Origin: Carallia brachiata
Taxonomy: Eukaryota; Streptophyta; Magnoliopsida; Malpighiales; Rhizophoraceae
DNA length: 64,000 bases
Assembly (NCBI GenBank): GCA_021464245.1
Contig: JADCRB010000073.1
Coordinates: 62,001 to 126,000, forward strand
Direction of reading: 5' to 3'
Within the stretch, counting starts at the first letter, position 1; every line of letters begins with the position of its first letter. A program made the translations under genes and the position numbers. A model generated the notes under the pieces. That model saw only the letters and a list, made by a program, of their open reading frames with translations. It made no database searches and had not been told where the DNA came from. Below, piece by piece: positions 13,016 through 25,363 of the stretch.

Positions 13016-14335
13016 ATGGCAGCCGCCGCTGGTTCATCCGTCTCCATGCAGTCTCGCCCCGCCCTGGTAATTTTGATATTCTTTTTCCCGTAGCAGATCT
13101 ATTAATGTCAATGTTTAATCACGTCATTGTAGTATTCTTAATTTTGTTGATCTGATTTGATTTGGGAAATCTGTGTTCTGTGGATTTCTTTATTTGCATG
13201 AGTTTAAGGTAGTGATATTTGGCAGATGGTCCAAAAAACCTTGGTGGGTGTTCTTTTGTTTTGTTTGTTCTTCGTGGAAATTCACTTTATTGTTTGAATG
13301 GTTTGTGTTGGATCAAATTTTTGATTGAGTGGAAGTGTTGATTTTCAAAAAGATTGGATCTTGTCAACTGGGGTAATCATGAATTTGTGTATTAGATTTG
13401 TAGATGGAGATACCCTTTGATATTTGTCACTTGGTATGGCTCTTTAGCATTCAAAATTTACAAGTCGCTAGGTCTAAAGATTGCATACTGTTTTTTTGTT
13501 AGTGGGTCGATTTCTATTAAGTTTCTGTAGACTTCAAGTGGAGCATCTCTTGGGGCTGGGGCTGAATTGATGATTATTATTTTTCTTTGTTCCAGGTTTT
13601 TTGTTTTTTTTTTCCCTCCTACTTGTTTTATGTCATATATCTTTGTTTGGAAAAATGGCTGAGGTTGCTGTATTTGTGTGTGTTAAACAGGGTGCAACCA
13701 GGATCTCTAGTCTGAACGCAATTTCCCTTTCCAGTGCGGGGAAGAGCTTCCTCTCCTTTAAGCTGACGCCAGTTCCTGCTCGCCTAAGGATTTCTTGCGC
13801 TGTATGCTTTCTTTAAACAATGAACTATCTTTTGTACTTTGTTTTTGGCCTCTTTTTCTTGCATTTTGAGGCAGTTAATTTCATTCTATCAATGATTTCC
13901 TGGAGAATCTATACTGTATTGCATTCAAAATGATGTCTTTATGAAATGATATTGTGTAGGCCAAGCCAGAAACTGTTGAGAAGGTGTGCAATATTGTGAA
14001 GAAGCAGTTGGCATTGTCTGAGGATACTGCTGTTTCTGGAGAGTCCAAATTCGCACAGCTTGGTGCAGATTCTCTCGATACGGTACTGAACATTTATAAT
14101 TTCTGAAGTTTCCTTAAACTACTGTGACCTGTCTCCTGCATAACTTAGGCATATGCATGCTCTATTTGGGATTCACTTGGGTTAACCTGTAAAGCATGTT
14201 GTTCCCATTCAGGTTGAGATTGTGATGGGACTCGAGGAGGAATTTGGCATCAGCGTTGAAGAGGAGAGTGCCCAAAGCATCGAAACAGTTCAGGATGCTG
14301 CAGATCTTATTGAAAAGCTTGTCACAAAGAAATAA
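13016..14335 (+). CDS. ACP: plastid acyl carrier protein
   Basis: Four exons, 13016-13066, 13691-13801, 13960-14082 and 14213-14335, all phase 0, give 135 residues. ACP carries the growing acyl chain of plastid type II fatty acid synthase on a 4'-phosphopantetheine arm. The attachment serine is in [20 protein letters not shown] (the DSL motif), split exactly by intron 3 after DT. The first roughly 50 residues ([17 protein letters not shown]...[11 protein letters not shown]) are rich in Ser/Ala and basic residues with no acids, as in a chloroplast transit peptide; the mature protein probably begins near [10 protein letters not shown]. The C-terminus [15 protein letters not shown] is typical. 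Length and four-exon layout fit plant ACP genes. The ATG at 13016 sits 91 bases below a TATA-like box. No lesions were seen. Confidence 0.95.
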
Positions 14336-15123
14336 ACCAAATTGAAGCCTTTGGCGAACTTTGTCCGATGTGATTGTGTCTCTTTTAGCTTGCTGGAGGT
14401 CAAGTGCTAGGCAACCTTCTTGTCAACTCTGTTTTGTCGGTTTAATCTAGAAAAGCCCCTTGTTGCTGTTGCTAAGTTATGAAGCTATAGTACGTTTTTT
14501 GCCGTTTTAAGGGTGATTGTCATATTTGATTAGTTTTTCATTCCGGTGCTTCCTTTCCACTTTTTGCAATTCTGGAGACTGTTTAGCGCTGGTAGGTGAA
14601 GTTTCTGTTACCAAGGGAGTACGGGAGAGAAGTTTTTACTTCTTTTTCCCAGACCACCCCGAACCATCGCTCCGTTCACCTCTCCACTGGGATACATGTA
14701 TGCGTACATGCACAGGCACACATCCATTAGGCGGCGTCCCTTCTCCATCAACAACATGACATAAAACTAACGGTACACGTAACAGATCCTTTGGGCAGCG
14801 AAGTTAAAGTTTGCCTAATGAATACTAATTGGAAGGTATATACTGCGCAAGGTAGCTGCAATAACTTTCCGCGCTTACATGGTTTCATGTTAAGATCTGC
14901 AAATAAATCGATCGAGTTAAATTACATCTGATGCACAGTAAAGGATACCAAATATTGAAGTTGGCATGTTTCATTTCCTAGAAGTGTACATTCGCTCGGT
15001 GCAAATCTACGTTTTAAAGCAGTGGAACCAATGCCCCCAAACAATAACTATCCTATAGCATAATGGAACTTTGCGCTCAAAACAGATCAAGAAAACAAAA
15101 TATTGTTGTGAAGGAAACTATAC
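14336..15123. other. ACP 3' flank, no gene
   Basis: The first few hundred bases are presumably ACP 3' untranslated region. Nothing else coding is visible. A possible minus-strand acceptor (TTATTTGCAG) at about 14894-14903 could serve the broken gene at 15124-15588 but leads to a stop after three codons. Confidence 0.35.
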
Positions 15124-15588
15124 CTGAAAGCAGCACCAAGAAAGCTTGAGCAAGCTAATGAACTAAAGGCTCCCATAATAAGCCAGAATTATATGTGATT
15201 TTCAAAGAATGGCTGTCTAAAGCTTTCTTTTGTCTGAAGTGCCAAGCACAGCCCAAAAAGGGGCAAAGCCGCAATCAGAGTTACGCTGTGCAAGAACCCA
15301 TGGCAATCAAAGAGCCAACTATAGAGTTCTGGGGGTTCAAAGTCTCCATCTTTGAGAGTGGAAATGGGGTTTTGTGAGATGGGGATTGAGAAAGAGTCCT
15401 TGGTTCCTTGTAGAATATTTCCATTGTTTTGTGGCCTTAAAGAGAAGCTTTTGAGATTGGGAAAACCCCAACTTTGTTTCTTCTGTGGAGAATTATCTTG
15501 CTTTTTGGGCTTTGTTAGATTTCTTTACGAATGATTTCCCTGGTGGCTGGTTCAGTTTGGCCAGTCTTCTTTTTAGCTACAAAGGAGG
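15124..15588 (-). pseudogene. broken exon of an unrecognised two-membrane-segment protein, possibly plastid
   Basis: On the minus strand a strong acceptor (pyrimidine run, then GATTCTGCAG) opens a frame with KKKTGQTEPATREIIRKEI and then a stop near 15520. In a second frame the sequence continues as KKQSWGFPNLKSFSLRPQ, then PISTLKDGDFEPPELYSWLF, HGFLHSVTLIAALPLFGLCL (hydrophobic), QTKESFRQPFFENHI, a stop at 15191-15189, and in the same frame FWLIMGAFSSLACSSFLGAA (hydrophobic), ending at a GT donor. Codon flow, two membrane-like segments and the splice borders suggest a real exon damaged by one frameshift and one nonsense change. I do not recognise the family; the Ser/Lys-rich front and membrane segments would suit a thylakoid or envelope protein, which is inference. 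Confidence 0.4.
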
Positions 15589-16011
15589 CTGCAGAATCAA
15601 GAAAAGAGAATAGAGTCAAAAGATCTTAACTAATTATATATTAAAAGTATGAGATAATTTGGCCTCTCTTTTTTTTTTTATGCATTCTTCTATTGATAAA
15701 TAAACACATAAAATTTGATCAAAGGACTTTGGATAGGATTTGGGTAAAAGACTCAAATTGACGGGTATTTCCATTGCAAAAATGGGGACAATTTTTAGAA
15801 ATTGATTTCAGACTCGTCATTCTGTATTTCCTTTCATTACTCTTTTCTTGCAATTTCTCGCAATTTATTTTCCAAGTAAAGCAGTACTCCTTTGTTTTAC
15901 TGTTGATTAATCCTCCCGAGGACATTCATGGCAACGAAAATGAGCCCAAAAAAAAAAAAGAAATTATATTCATGGAATAAAATTCCAAAATTGACCCCGT
16001 TTGCATACATG

Positions 16012-16572
16012 AATGCAATTAAGGATAAGTTTACTAGTAGGTTAGAAATTATTTGATTTTTTTAAATTTAGGTTAGTAATTTTCAAAATGCCCAACATAG
16101 GGTGGTTTTTATAAATAAAAAAAAATTACAAATGTGTAAGAAACATTACTCTTTTAAAAGTTTTCATTAATTAATGACATATAGTCCTACGTGACACTTC
16201 CAATAATCAACTTACATAAACGTGGCATGCCAATTCACCAACTGATGTGAGAGAAGAGTTTTCAGTGATATGTCTGACAAAGTCAAGAAGAAGAGGAGAG
16301 AAAAACAAAATTATGTCATGTAGACATTAGTTAGTAATTTGGCATGTCATGTATGCATATGTTGATGACTGAAAATGCTACGTATGAATTCATGTCAAAA
16401 AAAGAATTCATGTCATCAATTAACAAGAAATTTCAAAAGAGTAACATTTCTCACATATTTATAAACACTACGCAAAGAAACTGATCCATATTAGACTTTT
16501 TAAGAGTTACTAACCTTGATTGAAAAAATTAAATAGTTACTAATCTACTTGTAAACTTATTTCAATGCAGTT
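16012..16572. mobile_element. Mutator-like fold-back element with 9-bp target duplication
   Basis: The element spans 16021-16563. Its two halves are inverted copies: the left arm starts GGATAAGTTTACTAGTAGG and the right arm, on the other strand, AAATAAGTTTACAAGTAG; matching continues through GGTTAGTAA, AACATTACTCTTTT and GCATGCCAATT to about 240 bases inward, leaving a short GA-rich middle. The flanking 9-mers AATGCAATT (16012-16020) and AATGCAGTT (16564-16572) fit the 9-bp duplication left by Mutator-type transposition. No coding capacity. The transcript would fold into one long hairpin. Confidence 0.7.
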
Positions 16573-17073
16573 ACATCTCAAGTTATGTGAGCTCAAATTA
16601 TTATATTTGTTGGCCCACCCTATTTTGTAGACTTAGATTTATAGTTTACAAGGTTCTAGGTTTTATTTAAATAAAGGATTGTGTGAAATTTATTAAATGT
16701 AGTTAGTTATCACATTATGCAATTCATAATTCAAGAGACCTTTTAAAAGAATCATAATAAGAGAATTTAATAATAGTTAAAATGGTTAGAAACAATAAAT
16801 TATAATTGAAAGTTTTGAGATTCAAACTTTTATTTCTCTTTCAATTTTCTATATCTCTAAACAGTTAGACTATCAATTTTAAAAGACAAAAAGAAAAAAA
16901 TCACAGTAATTTCTGACCGTTTTGTCATTTTCTAGCCCATTTTTTTATTTGTAACTATAGCACTTAAATTTTAATATTTAATCTGTTTTAACAGACAGAC
17001 CTGAGGCGTATTTAAAAAAAATTAAAAAGGAAATTTAGGTCGGTGGAGCGCAAGGCCAGGCCTGGCCTGGCAC

Positions 17074-17080
17074 TATTTAA
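17074..17080 (+). promoter_or_regulatory. candidate TATA box of SCD2
   Basis: TATTTAA lies just after a GC-rich block holding CCAGGCCTGGCCTGG and 106 bases before the ATG at 17186. Confidence 0.4.
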
Positions 17081-17185
17081 ACCACAAGCCCACACAACTT
17101 TTCGACCAATTTCTTCCTTTGCTTTTCCTCTTCCGTTTTTGACTTTTTTCTAGTCGCCCGCGCCCCCACGAGGAGCAACGGTCAT

Positions 17186-20100
17186 ATGCGGGAGTCCTCT
17201 GCGGCCCGCCCTCCATCGCCGCCGCAGAGAGTGGAAGATCAGGCATACCATCCGCCGCGTTCTTCAGAGTTCATCCCCAATCCCCGTCCAGTTTACAGAT
17301 CGTGAGCGCCTTCTAATCTTCTGTTCTCCTTCTCCTCCATCTTTTTTTTCTTATTTTTTTGATACCGAACAAGATAAATTAACACCGAGGTTCTTTAAAG
17401 ATCGAAACATTCTTAATTCTTTGTTTTCTTGAAACTGAATTCCATCTTTTCAACTATTTTAACAAAAATATGATTCTTAATGTTTTTTTGTTTTTAGCCC
17501 CCCACTGGTTATTTTCAATATCAGTCTTAGTTTTTGCTTTGAATACAGACTTCTTGTTTCCTTTTAGTTTTTTAATATCAAAAAAGATGGATGAAACAGC
17601 TTTTCTTTGAGCCTTGAAATAATCTTTTAGCGTTAACTTCTTTAAATTCTCCACAAAAAAAAAAATCTTTAAATTCTGCAAATTGAAAAGGGGTTTTTTT
17701 TGGGTTAACAAAAACAATAATCTTGATTTTCGTTTCAACCCTACTGATTACTCTTTAAACCAATTATCTTTGAGAGCGTTCTTTGTTTTCTTTCTGGGTA
17801 CTTTCTAATTGTCACTCCTTGTTAATTAGTCCCTAATATTGTCTGTCTTCAACATTCTTTAATGGGTCTCCTAACAGTTTGTTTGCAGTTATTGTTTGAT
17901 CATAGATTTTTTATAGAGTGAACCCACCTCTTATGAATAAGAATTTGATTCTCTGCCAATTAAGAGTTAATTTGATATCATCTAATTTTCTTCAAATTTT
18001 ATTTGACTTTACACATTTATTTAGCATCAGCAACTCATTCTTTTTTTTTTTCCCCTTTTTTTTTTTGCCCCTTTTATATTTATCTTTTTGTAGTTTGATG
18101 GGCCCACCTTTTTGTTAATTTTATTATCTTTTCTAATTAGCATGGCCGAAAGAATAAGGCAAAATTGCAAAGTATCTTGTACCCCATATTAGATTCAAAA
18201 TTTTTTACCCTATATATTTTTACCTTATGATAATTTTTTTTTTAATCTTGATTTATCGGTACAGAGTGGGAGGAGGGTCACTCTAGTACTCTACTATTCC
18301 AGAATCTTACAAATAAAAAAAAAAAAAAAAGATTAGCTCTTAAATTTAGATGTTATATTCGTTTTTTTTTTTTTTACTTATTTTATCTTCATTTTTTTTT
18401 GTAATCTTATCATATTTTTAGTTACAAACTCTAAACTTAAAAGCAACGCAAATTAGGTATTAAAAGAGGGGAAAAAAAAGGTAAAATTAAGGGAAGCTAT
18501 AATAATCTTTGTTGCTATATTATTAAAGTTTACAAAAATAATATAAAAATACATAACTTATTTCTTTCTTCTTCCATTTTTTTAGTTTTATTTCTTTACG
18601 TATACATTTGCATACTTTACTTTTCAGATCATCTAATTACATTATTCTGACCGTGCACTCTTTCTAATAACAATATATTATACAAAATTCTCAGGGTCCA
18701 TGTAATTTCTTTTTTTTTTTTTTTGAGCAAAGGGTCCATGTAATTTCGGTAGTTCCATCATATGTTTTTCTCTCTTTTATTTTTATTTTTTTTGTCAACT
18801 TACGGTTATCTTTCAAGTTGTATTGAAAATTGATACAATGAAACCCAGAGGAAAAGGAGAAAAGGACAGAAAAGGGGTGGATATGTAATTTCAGGTAACG
18901 TAGGATCTTCCAAAACTGACCGTTAAAACCTCCATTTCTGTTCCATTCCCTCCTTCCTTTCTGCCTTCACAATCGGATCACATTGTTCCACCTTCTCTCT
19001 CCAAAATTGTTTCCATTTCTTTCTGGAAATATTAGGAAAAGTCCAAAAGTTCTGATTGTTGACTTATGCTTCCAGATTTAATTGAATTCCAGATTTGATT
19101 TCTATGTCATGATGTTCCCTTACCTTCTTTTTATCCTTTAGATGACATTGCTGCAATGAGCTTTGATTGACTTGAATTTTTAAAACTGACCCACCATCTT
19201 AATTGTTCATTTCTGACACCCCTAGTTATCACGAGGGATATTTCTTATTTTTCTTTATTCATCTCTGGTTAGTTCATTTTATCTTCTCATGTTCTATTGC
19301 TTGTTGATGAAATTAGAAATGCAACCTTGTGAATTTTATTCTCCTTTGCAAATATCTGGCAGAGTCATGGATCGGCGAATGAGGCCAGTATATCTGAAGC
19401 AGAACAGCACGACAGGCTCACCAGGGACACCATCATCGCCAATGATGTCCCCGTTGCACCCGCGCCATGTTCGGACAGGATCATCTGGCATGCCTAACGC
19501 GAGGAAAGCACAAACAAAGGCTGCGGCGCAGAGGCTTGCACAGGTGATGTCCCACCAGCCTGCTGACGATGATGATCAGGAGGAGGATGACTTTTCTCTT
19601 GATTATAATCCAAGTGGCATTGGAAGCATTGGCCTTGCTGGTGGAAGAAAGATGGAATCACGGTCTCCGATGGTAATGTGATGCATTCCTTGTGTTTTAT
19701 TTGATGGAATTGTGTTTGCAAAAGTAGAATAAATTTTTTTTAAAAAAAAAAGAAAGATAATCCTCTCATTTACTTACACTTGGCCTCAAACAGAAGATAC
19801 TGTGTTTGCCTAGTTGGTCAAGTAAATTGAGTGTCTTTTAGCTAACAAGCTTTATTTTGAGTCAAAGATCTTGAGGTTTTACCCTTCAGTTAATTTGCAG
19901 AGTTTGTCTCGTTTTAGTTTCATTTAAAGTTACTGAAATTTATGATTGGAGCAATGATTGTTGTAAGTCCTCTTACCTCTGTCAGTAAAAGTAAAATCTG
20001 GCAACAGAGGTAAGGATAGATATCACCTGATTAGCATTCTCTCAAATTTCAATTGATGGATCTTCAATTTTTTGGACAATGATATAAATACTCACGGGCT

Positions 20101-23100
20101 GCATTGTAAAGTGCAGACCACCAGACCAGCAGCACAAAGTCGTCCACCTTCAAAGGCGCACCAATTTGTTGATGATGAAAGTGCTCATGAGGTTTTATCT
20201 TCTGTAAATTTGCAGAGTTTGTCTTGTTCTAGTTTCATTTAATTACTGAAATTTACAATTGGAGCAATGATCGTTTTAAGGCCTCTTACTTCTGTTAGTA
20301 GTAGTAAAATTTGGCAACAGATGTAAGAATAGATATCGCTTGACTAGCATTCTCTTCAACTTCAGTTGATGGACATTAAATTTTGTGGACAATGATATAG
20401 ACACTCACATGAGCTGCACTGTAAAGTGCAGACCACCAGAGCTGCAGGACAAAGTCGTCCACTTTCAAAGGCGCCCCAATTTGCTGATGATGATAGTGCT
20501 CATGAGGTTATACTCTTCAGTTAATTTGCAGAGTTTGTCTCGTTTTAGGTTCACATAGTTACTGAAATTTACAATTGAAGCGATTATTGTTTTAAGGCCT
20601 CTCTCTGTCAATAGAACTGAAATTTGGCAATGGATGTAAGAATAGATATCACTTGATTAGCATTCTCTCAAGTTTCAATTTACAGAACCTAAATTTTGTA
20701 GACAATGATGTACATACTCATATGAGCCGCATTGTAAAGTGCAGACCACCAGACCTGCAGCACAAAGTCGTCCACCTTCGAAGGCGCTTCAATTTGTTGA
20801 TGATGATAGTGACAATGATGATTTTTCAAGTGATTACAGCTCAGTGAGCAGCTCAGTTACCATTGGACTGGCAGGCAGAAGGTCAATGCGTTCGCGCTCT
20901 CCTCTAGTAAGTGGCCTTTTTGTTAATCAGCTTGTTATTTGTTGCTAGATATACAAATTTCAGGCTAGCAATAATTGATGGATCTAACTGGAGAATTCAT
21001 GTTGAGATAGCTAGTAAGCTTTGCAATCCACAAATTATAGTTTTATGGACAAGAGCTCTCTCAGAACCCTCCCACATTGTTTTTACCAGGCGCCTCGCAA
21101 CCAGCAAGAACAGCCTTCATCTGTGCATACAATACCAGGCAGCCGATCATCTTTACCTATCAACTCTTTGGAACAACCATCATTGGCTAATTTATCTCCT
21201 GCGGCCCCACCAATTCAGCCCACAAACTATGGAGAGCAACCACTGTCTGCTCGTTCCATAGCCAGACGATCATCCAGCAATATCGCAGAACAGCCTCTAT
21301 CTGCTCGCTCCCCGATGGCAGGTCGAATATCTACCAACTCTATTGAACAACCTACGTCTGCACGTTCTGGTTCAGCCGGCCGCCCGGCAATGAAGCCAGT
21401 TCCCACGCCTTCTAGCACATACCTATAACACTAAGGCCAGTTTCTCCTGTGATTTCATCAGAAACTCCTTTAGATTTTCGGAAAGATAAAAGGTATCGTT
21501 ATGCTCATAAACCTGGTTTTTTCTTGACTTCGTACAAATATTGTCAATTCTTCGCTTCAAAAGTATTGGGGGTAACCCTGAAAAAGAGTAAGTCTTTGAG
21601 TTAGTTGTTGTATACCTTCAAATAACTCCGACATCTGTATGTATACTGTTCTTGCAGGTTCTCACTAGATATGGGAAGTATGAAGCTGAGAGATACTAGC
21701 AGTCAGCATTCAGCTTCTGCTTTACAAGATGAGGTGTGGCCCCCTCTACGGCCCTCACCACGGAAAATATTTTGTGATTCAAAATTCAATGGGAAAAGTT
21801 CTTTTATTTCAGAGTGCCAGTAGTTAGCATACTTGTAATGTGTTTGGCCTCATTTTGGAAAATATTTCATCTTTTCAAGTTTCAAGACCTTTGTTTACTA
21901 GTTGGGGACACATGGCCTGTTACTAGTTCATATTTGCAGAACATAAGGAAGTTATTTGTTTTTTATAATCTATTTTTTGTCCTGCAGGTTGACATTTTAC
22001 AGGAAGAAAATGAAAGTTTACTGGAAAAGGTGGGCCAACATCTTCTTTCCTTTCATATGTATAGTTTTGTGGAACTGAGGATTCAGGCTCAGTAAATGTT
22101 AGATATATAATTGACCACCCGTAAAGAGATACTGCAAGGTCTTCACTGCAAAATTTGACTTAATTGGTTTGGATAAAAATCAGCAGTAACTAGCCTTGCA
22201 ACATCATTGTCATGGACTAATTTGGTTTTTCTATTCTGAAATCTGTCTGTGCAGCTCCGACGCACAGAGGAGAGGTTTGAGGAAGCAGAGGCAAGAGCTC
22301 GGCAGCTTGAGAAACAGGTATTTTCTATATGGATATGGAGTTACAGTTAAAAATAAGACCAATATTCTACATCTCTAAATGACAAATGTTCCACCCAATT
22401 ATCGAGACTGGTGAAAGCAAATTTCATGATCCTAATCATGCCATTCTCATTTGATGTGAGCATCTTGAGACAACATAGAACGGTTTGTGGTCTGTCAAAA
22501 TATAACATTTAAATTCAAGCAACATAGAACTGTTAGAGGTTTGTTAACATACAACTTGTTCAATGTTTTGAACTTCTTCCTGATCCTTTTCTTCCCTTAT
22601 CGCTATCTGAGTCACCTGATAGGCTTTCCTTTAGGTTGCTACAATTGGAGAAGGTGTTACTTTAGAGGCCCGACTTTTAAGCAAGTAAGCCATGACATTC
22701 AATCCCTTTTTATTATAGTTAATTACCTAGTGTTTTACTCTACTAAATCTTGTTTGTATGCTCTCCAGAAAGGAGGCAGCTCTGCATCAAAGGGAGGTTG
22801 GTATCTTTAAGAAAGTCTCTATCTGTTCTATTATACATCAGCTAAAATACGTATTGGCATTCTTCTTTTGCTCATTTTGAGGCCTTCATGACCATAAAGA
22901 CATGGATTTCCTACAGGCTGCTCTTAAGGTTGTGGAACAGACCAGTAAACCTGCGGAGATTGCCGCCCTCAGGATGGAAGCAGAGGTACCAAGAAATTAT
23001 ATCTTGTATGTTCATCCTTTTTGCTTTCAACATTTCTTGAATGCATCATCATCAAGAGGAGTTTTTTGACTTGATAATTTTGATATAGGTTGCTAAAGAT

Positions 23101-25363
23101 GAGGCAACATCTGCATTGGAGAACCTCCGTGAAGCTCAGTTTGAGGCCAAATCCCTTCGTAATATTACTCAGAGAATGATGTTGACTCAGGAAGAGATGG
23201 TTCTCAATCTGACTCTACATTTTCCCCTCTTACCTTTTCTTTTTCTATACCCCATTATGTCACGGTGACATGATTTGCAGTTTTCATCTTAGGAAGAGGT
23301 TGTCCTAAAGAGGTGCTGGCTTGCACGATATTGGAGTTTATGTACCAAACATGGTAAGCCTTTTTTTGGTTCTTGTCCATCTTAAATTTCAATGGTGTGA
23401 ATGTGAAAGAATGCATCAGATGTCATTTAAAAATTCAAAGTCATCTGTGACATAGTAAATGAAGATGTTTTTTGTACTGACTCTATGGAATGGATCAGGT
23501 AAAAAAACCTATTACAAAGAAACTACTCACATCTTCAAATGCATTACAATTTTCCAGGTATTCATGCAGAGATTGCGGGAGCAAAATATGAGTACTGGTC
23601 GGCATTAGCACTGGCTCCTGTTGATATTGTGTTAAGTGCTGGACAGAGAGCTAAAGATGAGAACTCTTGGCGTGAGTACCAATTTTGATGCATGATCTTC
23701 TGCTCATTTTGAAGTTCTCTTTTGTTTTTGGCGCCTGAATGCAATATGGTTTAAGATGAACTTCTTCCCTATCTTTTCAAAGTCTCATTTGTATTCTGTG
23801 TGTCCCACAGAGGGAAGAGACAGAGCTCAACGAGATGTAAATGAACTTTCTGGAGAGGGAAATCTTGAAAGCATGCTTTTAGTAGAGAAAGGTCTGAGGG
23901 AAATGGCTTCACTAAAGGTTTCCATCTTAATCTTTTGATTGGTATTCGATCTGAAATGCTATCATTACACCTTTATTCATGGCCTATTCAAGAGAGACTC
24001 CTTTGTACTTGCAAGCGCACATTTGATTCTGCTTTATTGATCGGTGTAAACTTTGATGAATGGACAACCTGCAATGTTTAGCAATAGGTTGAGCCCAAGA
24101 AATGGGTCATCAATCCGATCAGGCAGCATTTTTAGATTGCTTTTGCATAGTCAGAAACAAAATATGCCTAAGCCATTGCTACTAGTCCAATCTTGTAGGG
24201 TTTTCAATATAATCACAGGACTGCTGTTGTTTAGGTCTTCTAGTTCAGGAAAATAAGCTGGTGCAACTCTAGTCGTACATGTTATTTTTTAGCAGATTTT
24301 GTTTTTTGCATTTTGCAGTTTCTAATCTTTTCCCTGTCTTCCTTTGCTAAAGGTAGAGGATGCAGTAGCACTTGCCATGGCTCAGCAACGGCGTTCAAAT
24401 TTGCTGAAAATAGGTTTTTTGATCAATCATCTGTTGCAAAAGATAGAAACATAATAATTGGCGTATCATGGCTTTAAATGTTTACTAATCTATCCTTCTT
24501 TCCCATAATAGGCGAAGACGATGTGAAACTGCCCAGTGAAGGACAGTTTGAAGCATTTGGTAACTTTCTTCCTAAGGCTGTATCGTGTGATTATGCACAT
24601 GTTTTTTGGGACAGACAATTTACCATAAATGAACATGTTTTCAGAATTGAGCCAAGAGGAGTCTGAAGATGTGCGTTTTAAGCAGGTTTGCAGGAATCTT
24701 CTTGTCTAAACTTTAACTCTTTAATATGAATCATAAGCAAAAATCATGATCTTGGATGGCCATAGAAACTTGTTCTTAATTATGGCTGTGGTATAATTTT
24801 CATCTTTAGTTAAGTTGTGGAGGTTGATAGGATTGGCCCTGCATCTTTATGTGAGTTAGCCATTAAAGGAAAGACCATTAGTCTAATCACTAGATAAAAC
24901 CTTCTTTCTTCTTGCTATATACATACAGGCTTGGCTTACATATTTCTGGAGAAGAGCCAAAGAACATGGACTGGAACCAGACATAGCAGAAGAGCGTTCA
25001 CAATTCTGGATCAACCACAGCAACAGGTCAAACACATCACACGATGCAGTTGATGGTAATCTTCTTTCCCTCTTCACATAATTTTCTACCCCATGTTAAC
25101 AAGTATGCCACTCCAATGGCAAGTTTTGATAGTCATGGATGGTATACTTTGTGTGAAGGAGGCAGTAGCAACAAGATAGTTTATATGATGAGATTTTGAA
25201 TTTGTTTCAAATGTGGTGATGCTTTCTTTTTTTCTGATTAACAGTTGATCGTGGTCTTTTGGAGCTAAGGAAGTTGGGTATTGAAAACCAACTATGGCAT
25301 GGCGCCCGAAGTGGGCTGGAGACTGAATCCTGTTCTAAGCATTATGTTGAATCTGACTTCTGA
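17186..25363 (+). CDS. SCD2: SCD2, coiled-coil protein of stomatal cytokinesis and membrane trafficking; one frameshift as read
   Basis: Exons: 17186-17301 (uncertain), 19363-19672, 20117-20191, 20432-20506, 20745-20906, 21090-21492, 21658-21733, 21988-22029, 22255-22317, 22635-22684, 22769-22796, 22917-22985, 23089-23199, 23293-23353, 23558-23671, 23811-23917, 24353-24413, 24512-24559, 24645-24685, 24929-25055, 25245-25363; about 750 residues. SCD2 acts with the DENN protein SCD1 in post-Golgi and clathrin-linked traffic needed for cytokinesis. Recognised by [12 protein letters not shown], Ser/Pro-rich repeats (EQPLSARS), the coiled coil [14 protein letters not shown] to [14 protein letters not shown], and the conserved end [51 protein letters not shown]. 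The first exon is open and in phase with MDRRM, but translation could begin at 19367. Exon 21090-21492 is 403 nt where 404 is needed: after TPSSTY one base is missing before [15 protein letters not shown], so the frame as read stops near 21428. Confidence 0.88.
18693..18747. repeat. T-tract micro-insertion with 17-bp direct repeat
   Basis: AGGGTCCATGTAATTTC occurs perfectly at 18693-18709 and 18731-18747 around a 21-base insert, a T-run followed by GAGCAA. It fits a minus-strand retro-insertion cut down to its poly(A) end. It lies in the first SCD2 intron. Confidence 0.7.
19872..20820 (+). repeat. three tandem ~315-bp units in SCD2, each with a 75-nt exon core
   Basis: Units begin near 19872, 20190 and 20505. 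Each has AATTTGCAGAGTTTGTCT near its start and ends in GTAAAGTGCAG (at 20106, 20421 and 20734) followed by an exon encoding [18 protein letters not shown] peptide and FVDDDS. Spacing is 315 and 313 bases. The first two exon copies end GAG/GT; the third runs on into [11 protein letters not shown]. Confidence 0.85.
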
